From contig OW203770.1 of the NCBI GenBank assembly GCA_934045905.1, forward strand, positions 28,405,259-28,469,258: a stretch of 64,000 bases of DNA. The letters are read 5' to 3'. The translations under genes were made by a program, and so were the position numbers. Shown here one piece after another: positions 1-12,502 of the stretch (position 1 is its first letter; the number at the start of each line of letters is the position of its first letter). The DNA comes from Leuctra nigra. Taxonomy: Eukaryota; Arthropoda; Insecta; Plecoptera; Leuctridae. The notes below the pieces were generated by a model. It had not been told where the DNA came from and searched no databases. It was given only the letters and a program-made list of their open reading frames with translations.

Positions 1-1780
1 CCAAGTCTCTTCAACTTAAAAAAAAAATAATGAAATCTAAAAATTCTGCACTGAAAAGTAGTGATATCAACAAATTAGCCAAGTCAAATCTTTATTTGAA
101 AACTAAAAAATACTTGGCGCATCGTGTACATAAATAGCTTGGAAGTATAGGCCAATCATAAATTATACATGAATTATACATATACATAGTATACCTATAA
201 TGCCTTAAAAAAAACGATGCGCCAAGTATTTTTTGATTTTCAAATAAAGATTTGACTTGGCTAATTTTTTGATATCACTACTTTTCAGTGCAGGATTTTA
301 AGATTTCATTATTTTTTTTTTAAGTTGAAGAGACTTGGCTGGTATTTTTACACGGAGTGTTTTTTATGGGGATATCACTCCTTTTTTTAGTTTATTCTTA
401 CAACTTGTGACAATCGAATGAACAATTACTAAATTCTTTAAAAAAAAAATACCCTTTACAATTTGGTTATTCTCATGAAAAAAACAAAGGTTTTATTCCA
501 ATCGGTCAACCCAGTTCCGAGATATGGCAACACTTCGGTTTTCAAAATGGCCGCTGAACTTTCTGCACTGTCACATAGAATTTATAACTATGAATTATGT
601 GTATCATTTTTAGCTTTCTGAATATATAATTATTGTATAGGAGGGGATTATAATGATTTATATATTTGAATGACGTCATTTCCGGCCTCATAAATAGGAA
701 AATTCTAGTTTGACTGTTCATATTCCATAGAGATGGCCTTCCGAATCGTTTGGCACTAGTTTCATACCGATCTGTCAACCAGTTTTCGAGATATTACGTT
801 TCTTCCGGTTTCAAAATGGCTGCTGAAATCACTGACCTCTTGAATTATAATTTAAACATGATTACATTTAATTAAAAGCAGTCTCAAATAGTATATTTAT
901 TGCATCAAAATTTAAATTTGTGAGATTTTTAAAATGTGTGACGTCATTTCCGGTTTCAGTATGGGAAACTGCAAATATTATTGATGATAATACATAAAGT
1001 TTACCGTCTAAATTGTTTAGCGCTGGTTTCTTTCAAATCTATTAAGACGTTATTAAGATATGATGTCATTTCTGGTTTCAAAATGGCGGCATCCGGTTGG
1101 TTTTATATCAAGTCAAATAAAATCACAAAAGAACATACGTTACATAAATATCAAACTAATTGGATCAAATTTGTTGCCGAAATGCCAATCGATGAATTAA
1201 ATTTTATGACGTCATTTCCGGTTTCGTTAACATAAATTTTAGTCTGTTGCTGTTGATAATCCATATAGATGACCGTCCGAATTGTTTGGCGCTATTTTCG
1301 TTCCAATCGGTTTAGCTGTTGTTGAGATATGACGTCACTTCCGGTTTCAAAATGGCGGCACAAAAAATTCATGGGGTGAAGGTTAAATCAGACGCCAAAA
1401 GTGCACACGTGGTAAAAATGTGAGATCAATCGGTTTAGCCGTTTAGGCTGTGGCCTGTTTACCGGATTTGAATTCCAGGAGACTACTACTACTAAGATTA
1501 TTATTATTATTATGAAAACCGCCCTAAGACACTGTTTTCACGGCCCTCTAGCGTACAAAGGGCGTAACCTATTGTTCCCAAATTTGGTATATGTTGTAGG
1601 GTGGGCCATAGCTCGAAATTAAGATATATCGCAACAATGTGAGATTTCCCAATTTTAAGATCCAGTAGGCCGAAAATGCCACTTTGATGCTTACAGTAAA
1701 AGTGGGGTTGCTCCAGCCTTTATATGAGAGCGTGCGCGCGCCGTACGACTTGGCTGGCGTGGAGCGACCGCTCTACTAGA
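1..1780 (+). mobile_element. Family A Helentron-like non-autonomous element, copy A1 (5' end cut by window)
   Basis: Positions 1-369 form a palindrome whose arms read CCAAGTCTCTTCAACTT and its complement, with TTGGCGCATCG blocks facing inward. It continues through a motif array (about 660-1360) of TGACGTCA followed by TTCCGG and often AAAATGGCGGC, then a short (ATT)n run. The copy ends with the 3' block GACTTGGCTGG, the hairpin GTGGAGCGACCGCTCTAC (1759-1776) and CTAG. The 5' block CCAGCCAAGTC and the 3' block GACTTGGCTGG are inverse complements, resembling Helentron subterminal inverted repeats. No coding capacity is visible. Family assignment is inference from structure. Confidence 0.65.
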
Positions 1781-2103
1781 TAATCATCATCATCATCATC
1801 ATCAGATAGGTTTTAAAAGGGGTGTAATTTCATAGTTTTCACGGCCCTCTAGCTCGCAAATGGCTTAACCTGTTGTTCCCAAATTTGGTATATGTTGTCA
1901 GGTGGGCCATAGCTCGAAATTAAGATATTTTGCAACAATGTGAGATATTCCAATTTTGAGATCCAGTAGGCCGAAAATGCCATGTTGTTGCTTACAGTAA
2001 AAGTGTATGGTCTGCTACTCAGTTTATTAGGCAGTTATGGTATGTTAAGTGAGTGTGAGTGAGTGTGTACGACTTGGCTGGGTGGAGCGACCGCTCCACT
2101 AGA
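1781..2103 (+). mobile_element. Family A second 3' tail in tandem (subtype 2)
   Basis: A (CAT)n run at 1785-1804 is followed by a second diverged copy of the family A 3' region. It shares the CACGGCCCTCTAG, GGGCCATAGCTCGAAATTAAG and GTAGGCCGAAAATGCCA blocks with 1535-1700. It ends with GTGGAGCGACCGCTCCAC (2082-2099) plus CTAG. The preceding copy has the CGCGCGCCGTACGAC version of the end, while this one has a GTGTGTACGAC version, so two subtypes lie in tandem. Tandem tails fit rolling-circle read-through, but nested insertion would also explain them. Confidence 0.6.
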
Positions 2104-2860
2104 TTGATAAAAATCGATTAAAATCTCTTCAAGGTCAAACTCACTACCCAGCCGTCTTAAGCGTCTCACGGCAGAAAGTGTCCTGACTGCGAGCGACATA
2201 TTAACTGCAACACTGTACGGTATAAAGCGTTGAGACAGATGTTATGTCCATTGGTACATAGCAAGTTTACACAGTTTTGCTTGACGTTGCTATGGAAATA
2301 GCGTATGTATTTTGTTGAAGACAGGTTTTAATAAAATGTATTCTTTTACTTGTGATTTTGTTGTTGGCTCATGTTTGGTAGTGATTTCTCATGGGGGGGG
2401 GGGGGGGGGGGGGGGCAATCTCTTGGGGAAGTTGGTAGCGTCAGATTGGCTGATGCTACAGATTTCATAGGTGATAATAATTTGCAATTACTTTTCACTC
2501 AAGGGTTTGAGTTCATTGAAATGTAATATCAGATGTGTAACAGAATTGACTGTTTGAAATATGGTTTTTACTGATTCCCTCAGTTAGGTGAATGAAAAGA
2601 TTTTTCTCGAGTAGGACTCGAACCCACGACCTTCCGATATCCAGTTGCAGTTGGTATTTATTAGTATTGACTGTTGTTACATTTAGGCCTTTTTTATATA
2701 AGTTTTATAAACGATTGTGTACATTTTATTGTTTAGATGAGGGGCATCTCACATGTAGGCCCAGGGTACGACTATAACCACAAGAATTTGATGTTTCTAA
2801 AAATTGTAAACTGATTCCATTGACATTATAGTTGGACATCATTCGATGGTATGTTTTATT
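2104..2860. other. Gene-free stretch with a degenerate tRNA-derived SINE trace
   Basis: AT-rich and without a credible coding frame. A poly-G run lies at 2394-2415. On the minus strand, 2605-2640 reads as a tRNA T-arm (GTGGGTTCGAGTCCTAC) with a matching Pol III B box and a degenerate anticodon-arm-like segment upstream. The acceptor and D arms are not visible, so this is probably a 5'-truncated tRNA-derived SINE rather than a tRNA gene. Confidence 0.4.
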
Positions 2861-3469
2861 GAGCGAGCGAAGCGAGCATTGATTGGCACGGATCTATGTT
2901 TTGTTATTTTGCTTTTCTGTTACTGAGGCTATACCTACAAATCGCAGTTTTTTTCGATCAAACTGAAAATTTGCGCACAAGTAAGGACTATTTCTGAGCG
3001 TTATTTGAAATCCGCTGATTGGTTAAAAATTGAAAAAAAAATCCTTTTGATTGTTTGGTCCGATCAATCAATTTGAAATATTGACTAGTCATAACGACCA
3101 GTATTGTCCGCAATATACAAAGTTTCAGCCAAATCCGCCAATGGTTCAAATTTAAGACCATCTTTTCTTTGATTTTTTCAAATTTAAACTAGAACCGATT
3201 GACCTATAAATTTTAAACTTCACACGATCATTGCGACCAACATTGTAGGCATTTTTGTTAATTTTCAGTCTAATCTGTCTTTATTTTCAAAAGTTATTGT
3301 CATTTTGAGGTAATTTTATTCTATGATCTTGAAATATTGCATTAATGTAATTTTCAGCCCTGGCTTCTGCTCCAAGGCCTGTAGAGCAGCTGTTACTTGC
3401 AGACGCATATCAAATCGGTTGCAGTACGAGGGCTCGCTCATCAACGCGTTTCACTATGCGTTTTCCTAA
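2861..3469 (-). mobile_element. Family B Helentron-like element, copy B1
   Basis: The 3' end is the hairpin-forming GAGCGAGCGAAGCGAGC at 2861-2877. The 5' end (read on minus) is a degraded GGAAAACGCATAGTGAAACGCGTTGATGAGCGAGC signature at 3432-3467. The interior has the family's CCGATTGACC / TTTTCAGTC-type segments. It is shorter than other copies and its 5' terminus lacks the clean ACTAGG, so it is an old copy. Confidence 0.55.
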
Positions 3470-3751
3470 CATTAGTTCTAGATTGAATGTGTTTTATAAA
3501 TATCAGGCATAATTTGGTCAACAGCAGTCCCATGCATGTGATGAGGCTTGTAAACTATGTTTCTGTTTGGTTCCAGATTATCCGTAGAAGAATTTCCTGG
3601 ACACTTTTACCGGGAAGGAAACTTCAGAGAACACAAGCCTTCTACTTGTGAGTAGAACTCTTTTGGAAATAACATTAAGTGTCGGCACGTGTCGGCATTA
3701 AGTGTTCAAGTCGTGTGGCCTTGAAGAGCTTTTTAATCAAGTTTTTTCAAT

Positions 3752-5484
3752 CTAGTGGAGCGGTCGTTCCACGCCAGTCAAGTCGTACGGCGCGCACACT
3801 CTCATATAAAGGCTGGAGCAAACCCACTTTTACTGTAAGCATCAAAGTGGCATTTTCGGCCTACTGGATCATAAAATTGGGAAATCTCACATTGTTGCGA
3901 AATATCTTAACTTCGAGCTATGGCCCACCCCACCACATATACCAAATTTTGGAACAATAGGTTACTCAGTAGTAGTAGGCTGGAGCTAAAATCCGGTAAA
4001 CAGGCCACAACCTAAACGGCTGAACCAATTGATCTCAAATTTTTACAACGTGTGCACTTTTGGCGTCTAATTTGCCCTCCCTTCCTTTGACTTTTTTTGT
4101 GCCGCCATTTTGAAACCGGAAGTGACATCATATCTCGACAACGGCTAAACCGATTGGAACGAAAATAGCACCAAACGATTCGGACGGTCAACTATATGGA
4201 TTATCAATAGCAACAGACTAAAATGTATGTTAACGAAACCGGAAATGACGTCATGAAATTTGCAATACATCGATTGGCATTTCGGCAACAAATTTGATCC
4301 GATTATTTTGATATTTATGTAACGTATGTACTTTTGATATCTGATTTGACTTGTTATTAAACCAACCGGAAGCCGCCATTTTGAACCCGGAAGTGACATC
4401 ATATCTCAATAACGGCTAAATAGATTTGAACGAAACCAGCGCTAAACAATTTACACGGTCAACTTCATGTATTATCATCAATAATATTTGCAGTTTACCA
4501 TACCGAAACCGGAAATGACGTCACATATTTAAAAATCTTACAAATTTACATTTTGATGCAATACATATACTATTTGAGACAGATAATAATAAAATGTAAT
4601 CATGTTTAAATTATAATTCAAGGGGTCAGTGATTTCAGCAGCCATTCTGAAACAGCAAGTAACGTCATATCTCGAAAACTGGTTGACATATCGTTATGAA
4701 ACTAGCGCCAAACGATTCGGAAGGTCATCTCTATGGAATAGGAACAGTCAAACAAGAATTTTCCTATTTATGAGACCGGAAATGAAGTCATTCAAATTTA
4801 TTAATTATTATAATCCCCTCCTTTACAATAAATACTTATTCAGAAAGTTAAAATTGATACACATCATTTATAGTTATAAATTCTATGTGGCAGTGCAGAA
4901 AGTTCAGCAGCCATTTTGAAAACCGAAGTGTTTCCATATCTCGGAATTCGGTTGACCGATTGGAATGAAACCTGTGCTTCATGAAAAAAGGTAAATTGTA
5001 AATGGTGATTTTTTTAAAGGATTTAGTATTTGTTCATTCGATTGTCACAAGTTGGAAGAATAACTAAAAAAAGGAGTGATATCCCCATAAAAAAACACTT
5101 CGTGTAAAAATAACAGCCAAGTCTCTTCAACTAAAAAAAATAATATGAAATCTAAAAATTCTGCACTGAAAAGTAGTGATATCAAAAAATTAGCCAAGTT
5201 AAAACTTTATTTGAAAATCAAAAAATACTTGGCGCATCGTTTTTTTAGGGCATTATAGGTATACTATGTATATGTATATTTGATGTATATTTTATAATTG
5301 GCCTATACTACCAAGCTATTTATATACACGATGCGCCAAGTATTTTTTGATTTTCAAATAAAGTTTTGACTTGGCTAATTTTTTGATATCTCTACTTTTC
5401 AGTGCAGAATTTTTAGATTTCATATTATTTTTTTTTAGTTGAAGAGACTTGGCTGCTTTTTTACACGAAGTGTTTTTAATGGGG
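3752..5484 (-). mobile_element. Family A Helentron-like element, copy A2
   Basis: Mirror-image relative of A1. It begins with CTAGTGGAGCGGTCGTTCCAC (hairpin end), runs through minus-strand CRE/ETS/YY1-type motifs (4098-4780), and ends with a palindromic domain at 5083-5484 bounded by CCCCATAAAAAAACACTTCG and its complement. Both subtype-1 3' sequence (CGCGCGCC) and the CCAAGTCTCTTCAACT arms are present. With A1 it makes an imperfect inverted repeat with arms of about 1.7 kb around a 2-kb spacer. Confidence 0.65.
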
Positions 5485-5716
5485 TATCTTTTACCAGAGA
5501 GAATAATACTTTATTAAAAACACTGCCATAAGAAATGGTTGCCACAAGGACACAGTATAACAAATATAAAGAAGTAGATGAATTTGATATTCAATAAAAC
5601 AACTAAGCATAATAATTCAAAATTAATATGAAAAATTTGAAGATGAAGATTATTGAAAAAGAAAAATTAATTATTGAAAAATTATTGAAAAATTAATTGG
5701 AAAATAAGGCTTTGTA

Positions 5717-5920
5717 AAGCCCGATTTATACGGCCACATTTATTGAACAACTTCTGTGACACAGTCTTTGACAAAGTCTTTGCCACATTTCTTGAAGGAA
5801 AATAACTCATGCTCTAAGTTCTGTGACAGAGAGTTGCTTCGTGTAAATGCAAAATTGTGTGAAAAAGATGAATGTGTCACAGAAGTTGTTCAATAAATGT
5901 GGCCGTGTAAATCGAACTTA
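5717..5920. mobile_element. MITE-like hairpin element, TTTACACGG type
   Basis: Arms of about 46 bp, AAGCCCGATTTATACGGCCA on the left and its near-complement GGCCGTGTAAATCGAACTT on the right, both continuing into ACATTTATTGAACAACTTC and its complement. It is related to the element at 40184-40369 by the same ACACGG and GAACAACTTCTGTG blocks, showing a dispersed family. No coding capacity. Confidence 0.65.
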
Positions 5921-6605
5921 AGAGTCTTCAGAATTGTTCAATGAAAATAATTTCATTGTTTGGTATAAGTTATTAGTTTTATTTTGTCCAACAGACAATT
6001 TTTAGTGCCATATTTTTACTAATCTTCAGGCACTAAACGTCTGTAGGACTAAATGTAACTAAAAAGTCATTCCAAGCATGAAATAATTTTCATTTAACTG
6101 TTCCGAAGACTCATACATTAAGCCGTATTTAATTAACAATGACATTGGTAAAAGATAATAATTAAAATCGATTAGAAAACTCTTCAATGTCAACCTCACT
6201 ACTCAGCCTGCACAAACTTCTTTTGTTTTATATCAGCAATGCTAAATTATTGAATTGTCCACCCATTACGTTGGCACGTTGACGGGTCAGATTTATAACT
6301 TTATTGAGGCAAACCGATGTATTTTTGTAATTTGAGTGATTTCTCTTCGTACTAAAGTAATCTCCGGAGCCTATACAATTTCCCAGGTACTCATTAACTA
6401 TAAAATATCGTCAAAATAGCAAAGAATCACAGCTTTTCTGCGTGCCATCAAGATGGCGACGGCAACAATGAGATGACATCACATGCAGCCTATGAATAGA
6501 AACAATCACATGGCTTGATCATTTGAATTATAATTTGTTTTCAAGTTTTTCTATTGTTTTTTCTTGAAATGTCCAAGTCATTCAACAGTTGAAATCTAGC
6601 ATGTA

Positions 6606-6718
6606 CAGTCAGGGAAACTAGATGGTTCATACTCTATCTCTCTCTGCTCCATATAAAAACATGTTTATGTTATGGGTCAGAGAGAGGCAGAGTATGAACC
6701 ATTTAGTTTCCCTGACTG
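6606..6718. mobile_element. MITE with TA duplication, mariner-like
   Basis: A near-perfect hairpin of 113 bp with terminal CAGTCAGGGAAACTA and its complement TAGTTTCCCTGACTG, extended by ATGGTTCATACTCT and complement, around a loop of about 30 bp. TA lies immediately outside both ends (6604-6605, 6719-6720). The TA duplication and short inverted repeats fit a Tc1/mariner-type MITE; the superfamily is inference. Confidence 0.65.
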
Positions 6719-7774
6719 TACACCCATGCCGTATCCATGCTTGAGCATTTGAAATCTGCCCGCACTTGTGTGAGGCAGCTGCAAGCGATAGCGATTTGTC
6801 GCGTGTTGCAGCCACATTTTTTAATACGATTGGGGACAAAATTGATAAAGGTATGATCATACACTGTTTTTAGTATAAAAAAGATAACTGTTCAATTTTC
6901 TAAATTTGTAATATTATTTTATTTCAATCTATTGCTATCAATAATTCCAAAGCTTGTCCGTCTCATTCCCATAGATCATTTGCAAAAAAAAATAAGTTTT
7001 CATTATTTTTATGAAAAACTTTAATATCTGAGCTCTGATTGACCGTACACTTTAAAGGTAAATTATTTTTAAAAAAATTTAAATTTAATTTTTTTTGTAT
7101 TATATTTTTTTAGTGTTTGTTGCTTTACATAATTCCAAAGTTTTTCCTTGCCATTGTCATTGTTTCTTCGCAAAAATTAGTGAAGTGTGCATTAGTCTTG
7201 CGTAAACATACAAATCTGGGCACCTATTTCCATTGAGCCGTATCTCAGGTACAAATTTCTATCTTTTTCCCACATTTAAAACATAAAAAAGCATACTTCT
7301 AATTAAGATAGAATCTCACTTTTTTTTTAAATTGAATGTAATTGATTATAGCAGGGAATAGACCTCCATCAGAGTGTTCTGATGAACCTGAAATTACTGA
7401 CAGCTTTTATTGCAAATCAAGTTCCGTTTTCTATTGTTATTTGAGAATAAAAACAAAATTTTGTAGAAAGTATTCAGTATTTGTAAATATTCATTTAAAA
7501 TTAGGTTTAGGACAATTGGTGTTAACTATTGCCATAAGATTAGTGAAACAATTGGGGTTGTAAATTAAGTCATTGTTATTTAAATAAACATCTAGTGAAT
7601 GCATTGTTAATAACATAAAATAATTTTTCAACAATGGAATTTATGCACCATTGTTGTTTTATATTTTTTTAATACAAATTGAAGCTACATAAAAAAAACG
7701 GCTAAATCAACAAATAAATAAATATTTATAATGGCTAGTGTATGCTCAGCTCATACCTTAACGAAATGATTTGA

Positions 7775-7988
7775 AATTTTAACCATGGTTAGATAAAAGA
7801 CAAACTTAGGGTTATCACTCGGTACATTTTTAATTTTTAGCTTCGTTAATTAGTAATACATTGGGGATTTTTGGCAATTTTAATTTATATTTTCTTGTCT
7901 CAATGGGTGCGGTATAAAATATAATATAAAAAAATGTGCCAAGTGATAACCCTAAGTTTGTTTTGATCTAATCATGATTAAAATTTGA
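7775..7988. mobile_element. MITE-like inverted repeat
   Basis: Arms of about 55 bp with a few mismatches: ATTTTAACCATGGTTAGAT and ACTTAGGGTTATCACTCGG on the left are complemented by CCAAGTGATAACCCTAAGT and GATCTAATCATGATTAAAAT on the right, with a loop of about 95 bp. No clear target duplication or coding sequence. Confidence 0.55.
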
Positions 7989-10979
7989 GATACATTTGTT
8001 GACGGGTTTGGTCTCCAATCGTATCGGAAATTTCATAGTTTTGAGCTGTTTTGCTGAATAACCGGCGCCTAATTAACAATGCACAGAGCAAAAATAAAAA
8101 AGTGCTACAAATATACAATCAGACTGATAATGTGAACATCCTATCAAAGTTACACCCACTTTTTATTTTTTTTTAAATGGCCGAGCGCTAGAATCACATC
8201 GGTAGCACAACTGATATCTCACATCTTCCAAATAAGCCTATTTTTGGCAGAGGTATCAATAATCACTATTTACACGATACTGTGAAATATGAACAACATC
8301 TCGTTTCTAGATTTTGAGATATTGTAGTTATAAATTCCTATTTTTAACATGTAATCTTATGGGGGCCATTAAAATCATGACGATTTCCATGCTATTTTTG
8401 AGTTTTGAATTTTTCTGAGTTTCAGAGTTTTTTCAAAAAACTGATTTCTAGATAGACAGTTTGACATTCTATTAGGAAAAAAATTGAAAACAATTTACAA
8501 ACGTGTGCTATTTTAAAAGTTATCAACCAAAAACTAAATGATTTCCCTGTACCTCCTGTGTTACAGTTTTGTTCATTCTCGGAAGGCATTAAATTATTGA
8601 ACCTCGCTATAAGACAGGAGTTGCAAAATAAATTACATTTTATGATTCATTTATATGTAGGAAAATGATTTCTGAAATTGTAATTTCAAGATTTTTTTGT
8701 ATATGTATATCATGATGGTACTACCTTAAGCCGTTCATTCCACTTCTATTCCATTCCTATAGACCACGTGTTGAATGTTTGCGAAGTGAGGATCAACAGT
8801 TTTCAACCTGTTGGTTGTATAGAGCCAAAGAGCTTACAGCTTACAGAGCCAAAGAGTTTACAAAGTCGAGTTCGGAATGACGCCAAGGGGGAGTATACTG
8901 AAAAATCAATTTTGTTTTATATAATGGTGATACAACATTGAAACTTGCTGACGTGATCATTAGACAATCACAAAAAATAATTAAATGTAATTTGTTCGTA
9001 ATTTAATTGTTATTTTAACAATAATTATTAAAACGCATTTATAAACTGGTGTAGATATAAGTCCACATTTGTTTGTTTTATATGTTTATTTAATGTGTAA
9101 TGAAGAGATTGTCGTATAGGCTTTTAATTATTACTTCCTAATTTCAAGTAGTATTGATTATCAATCATGATTTTTCAATCAATTAAAAATTTACATTAAC
9201 CAAATTTTGTTTTTACATTTCAATATGCTACATTCAAATGGATACCCTGTTTCTTTTCACTGAAATACGGTTACTGAAATACGGCATACAGTTGTGTCAA
9301 ATGTGTTTCAAATGTTCCAAATGAAAAAATGTGTAACATTAAATGCATGAGAACGTTTACTCGATTGCAAAAGCACGGGCATAGAACACTTCTATTGTGA
9401 GACGAGTTTTATATTTGGGCAATTCCACAGATAAGTGACCCTGGTGACCAATTTAAAAGTATGAGTTAACACATGTATTTCATGTGGCACATTTCTATCG
9501 TCCATTTGTTGATATTAAGCCGCAAGAATATTCATGTAAAACCACTTTAAATGTCGACCGGACAACGGGCATTGTTTTAGTAAAAAGATAAGAGAAAAAA
9601 TAATTATATTAGCAAAATTACAAGACATCATACGAGTATTTTTTACACATATAGTCAAATGATAGAAAAACGTTTATAGAACTGAAAAACAAATAAACAA
9701 TTTTTGAAACAAGATTGATGTAAGCTGTAAATAAAATCCCAGAAAAAACACTCAGTGTAAAAAAGGCAGCCAAGTCTCTTTACTTTAAAAAAATCAACAC
9801 CGAAAAGGAGTGATATCAAAAAAGGAGCCAAGTCAATGGCATTTCCAAATATTTTATCGTATCTTTGAAATAAAAGTATAAACACCGAGACATACTTTAC
9901 AAAAGGACTTGGCGCATCGTTTTTTTTAAAGACATCATTCTATCCTAAAAGTGGACAGAAATTTACAAGTAGGTACATTTTCCTCTTTCTTTAGAGCCAG
10001 TATCTATGAATCAAGCTACTTTTAGTAATGGCAATTTTATAGTTTTGTCAATGGCATAGAAGAAAGATTTAATGTTGTAATAGATAAGTAATATGGTGAA
10101 AGAATTAAATAACAAGGAAGTGGGCTCATATAAATTCTTATAGCACTGTAAATATGGTGATATTAGAAGGGTATATTTTCATAATTTGATCTTGACTGAG
10201 GGAAATCATAAAACGTTGTCAAATAATTACTAAGTATCTATGGAACACTATTATATTATATTTTTGAAGTGTCAAGTGTATAAAGTTAAAATGTTTAAAC
10301 AAATTCAATGTGACTGTGTACTTTGTGAAATGTATTAATATAAAATGCGGAATAATTGAAATTTATTTCATGATGAGAAGGTACAACGCATGAGACTTAA
10401 TTAATATGTTGCCACGAAACAATATTAGGAAGATAACTATTGTGTATTTATTACAAACATATGCAACAAGTTTCATCGTGTACATTCAAATAGAAAATAT
10501 TTTACAGTAGGTATATATATGTAATTAAAAGATGTGTCCCTATTATTCTATACATTCTAAATGACGGTTGTATATAAATGGCATGTGCTTATGAATAGAA
10601 AAATGTTTTTAAAAAAACGATGCGCCAAGTCCTTTTGTAAAGTATGTCTCGGTGTTTATACTTTCTTTCAAAGATACGATTAAATATTTGGAAATGTCAT
10701 TGACTTGTCTCCTTTTTTGATATCACTCCTTTTCGGTGTTAAATTTTTTTAAAGTAAAGAGACTTGGCTGCCTTTTTTACACGGAGTGTTTTTTCTGGGA
10801 TATCACTTCTTTTGTTAGTTTGTTCATAAAGCTTGTAACACATGTCGGAGGAAGGGACTAATTACTTTAAAAAAATACGCTTCAACCGATTTGGTTACTA
10901 AGAAAAGTTGTGTTTGGAATAAGCTTAAAATGATTATCCAAGAAGAATAGCCTAAGTTTCGTTACAATCGGTCCAGCCG

Positions 10980-12295
10980 TTTTCGATATCTGACGTCACT
11001 TCCGGTTTAAAAAATGGCGCCCGATAATACTGCCGTCTTGAATTCATAATTATAAGTGCAACATAATTGCATAATTAAGCTGAAATCTGTGCAGCCGTTT
11101 TCGATACATGACTTCACTTCCGATTTTGAAATAGGGGCCAAAAATAATGTCGTCTTGAATTCATAATTATAAGTCCTACATAATTGCACAATTTGGTTAC
11201 AATTGGTACAGCCGTTTACGATATATGACGTCACTTCCGGTTTAATTTCGTCTTGAATTCATAATTATAAGTCCTACATAATTGCATAATTTGGTTGTAA
11301 TCAGTTCAGCCTTTTTCGATATTTGACGTCACTTTCGGTTTTGAAATGGCGGCCAAAAATAAAAAATAACTTGAATTCATAAATATAAGTCCTGCATAAT
11401 TGCATAATTTGGTTGCAATCGTTACAGCCTTTTTCGATATATGACGTCACTTTCGGTTTTGAAATGGCGGCCGAAAATAATGTCAACTTGAAATCATAAA
11501 TATAAGTCCTGCATAATTGCATAATTTGGTTGCAATCGGTACAGCCGTTTTCGATATATGACGTCACTTCTGGTTTTGAAAATGGCGGCCGAGAACACTG
11601 CAACCGTGAATGTATAATTATTTGAACTGTACGTTTACTAAATATCTATTTTAAAGTATAAAGTGGTGAATTTAGTGTCATTTAGCATATAAATGACGTC
11701 ATTTAGAATATTTATGACGTCATTTCCGGTAAAGGTAATAAAAAAACAATCTAGTTTTATCGAGTTGATAATTCATGAATGACCTTCTGAATTCATTAGC
11801 GCTAATTTCCGTCAAATCGGTCATGCCGTTTTCAATATATGACGTCACTTCCGGTTTCATTTGGTGGTTCCTGCCGCCATTTCCGGTACCGTTAATTTGT
11901 ATATTTATTTATGAATAGACAGGAGCTAGTTCAGTTGCAATCGGTACAGGCGTTTTCGATATATGACGTCACTTCCGGTTTCAGGAATGGCGGCCGAGAA
12001 CACTGTATATTGAAATTATAATTTGTATTGTCTATGTTACAATGTAAGTTAATTATATATGTATTTAAAGTATAATTTGATGAAATAAGCTAAATATTGC
12101 GAATTTATGACGTCACTTCCGGTTTAGAAAATAAGAAAATTATATTTTTTAGTAACATACTTCATACTTCTAGTTTTATCTAGTTTTATCGAGTTGATAA
12201 TTCATGAATGACCTTCTGAATTCATTAGCGTTAATTTCGTTCTAATCGGTCCAGCCGTTTTTTATATATGACGTCACTTCCGGTTTAAAAATGGC
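10980..12295 (+). repeat. CRE-ETS-YY1-like motif array inside A3
   Basis: A repeating unit with spacing of roughly 115-150 bp. Most units contain CAGCCGTTTTCGATATATGA running into TGACGTCACTTCCGG, then GGTTTTGAAATGGCGGCC. The three parts match the known CRE/ATF (TGACGTCA), ETS (CTTCCGG) and YY1/Pho (AAnATGGCGGC) consensus sites. Whether any is bound is not shown by sequence. Confidence 0.7.
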
Positions 12296-12415
12296 GTCAC
12301 AAAAAATTTATAAGGGAAGGGTATCATCAGACGCCAAAAGTGCATATGTGGTAAAAATTTCAGGTTGATCGGTTCAGCCGTGTAGGCTGTGGCGGTGACA
12401 GCAACTTTTTCTGAT

Positions 12416-12427
12416 ATCATCATCATT

Positions 12428-12468
<41 letters not shown>

Positions 12469-12502
12469 TATCATCTGAAGAAGAAGAAGAAGAAGAAGAA
12501 GA
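12416..12502 (+). repeat. (CAT)n / (GAA)n microsatellite
   Basis: An imperfect CAT run (12416-12475) is followed by a GAA/AAG run (12478-12502), located between the motif array and the 3' tail of A3. Equivalent CAT or ATG runs sit at the same relative place in the tails at 1785 and 31580, so it is part of the element design. Confidence 0.85.

Larger units (their letters stand above)
5485..9736. other. 4.2-kb AT-rich gene-free stretch with three small MITEs
   Basis: No frame longer than about 80 codons looks like protein and no RNA gene is recognisable. Three hairpin-type elements are annotated separately (5717-5920, 6606-6718, 7775-7988). The remainder is AT-rich sequence with no structure I can name. 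Confidence 0.6.
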
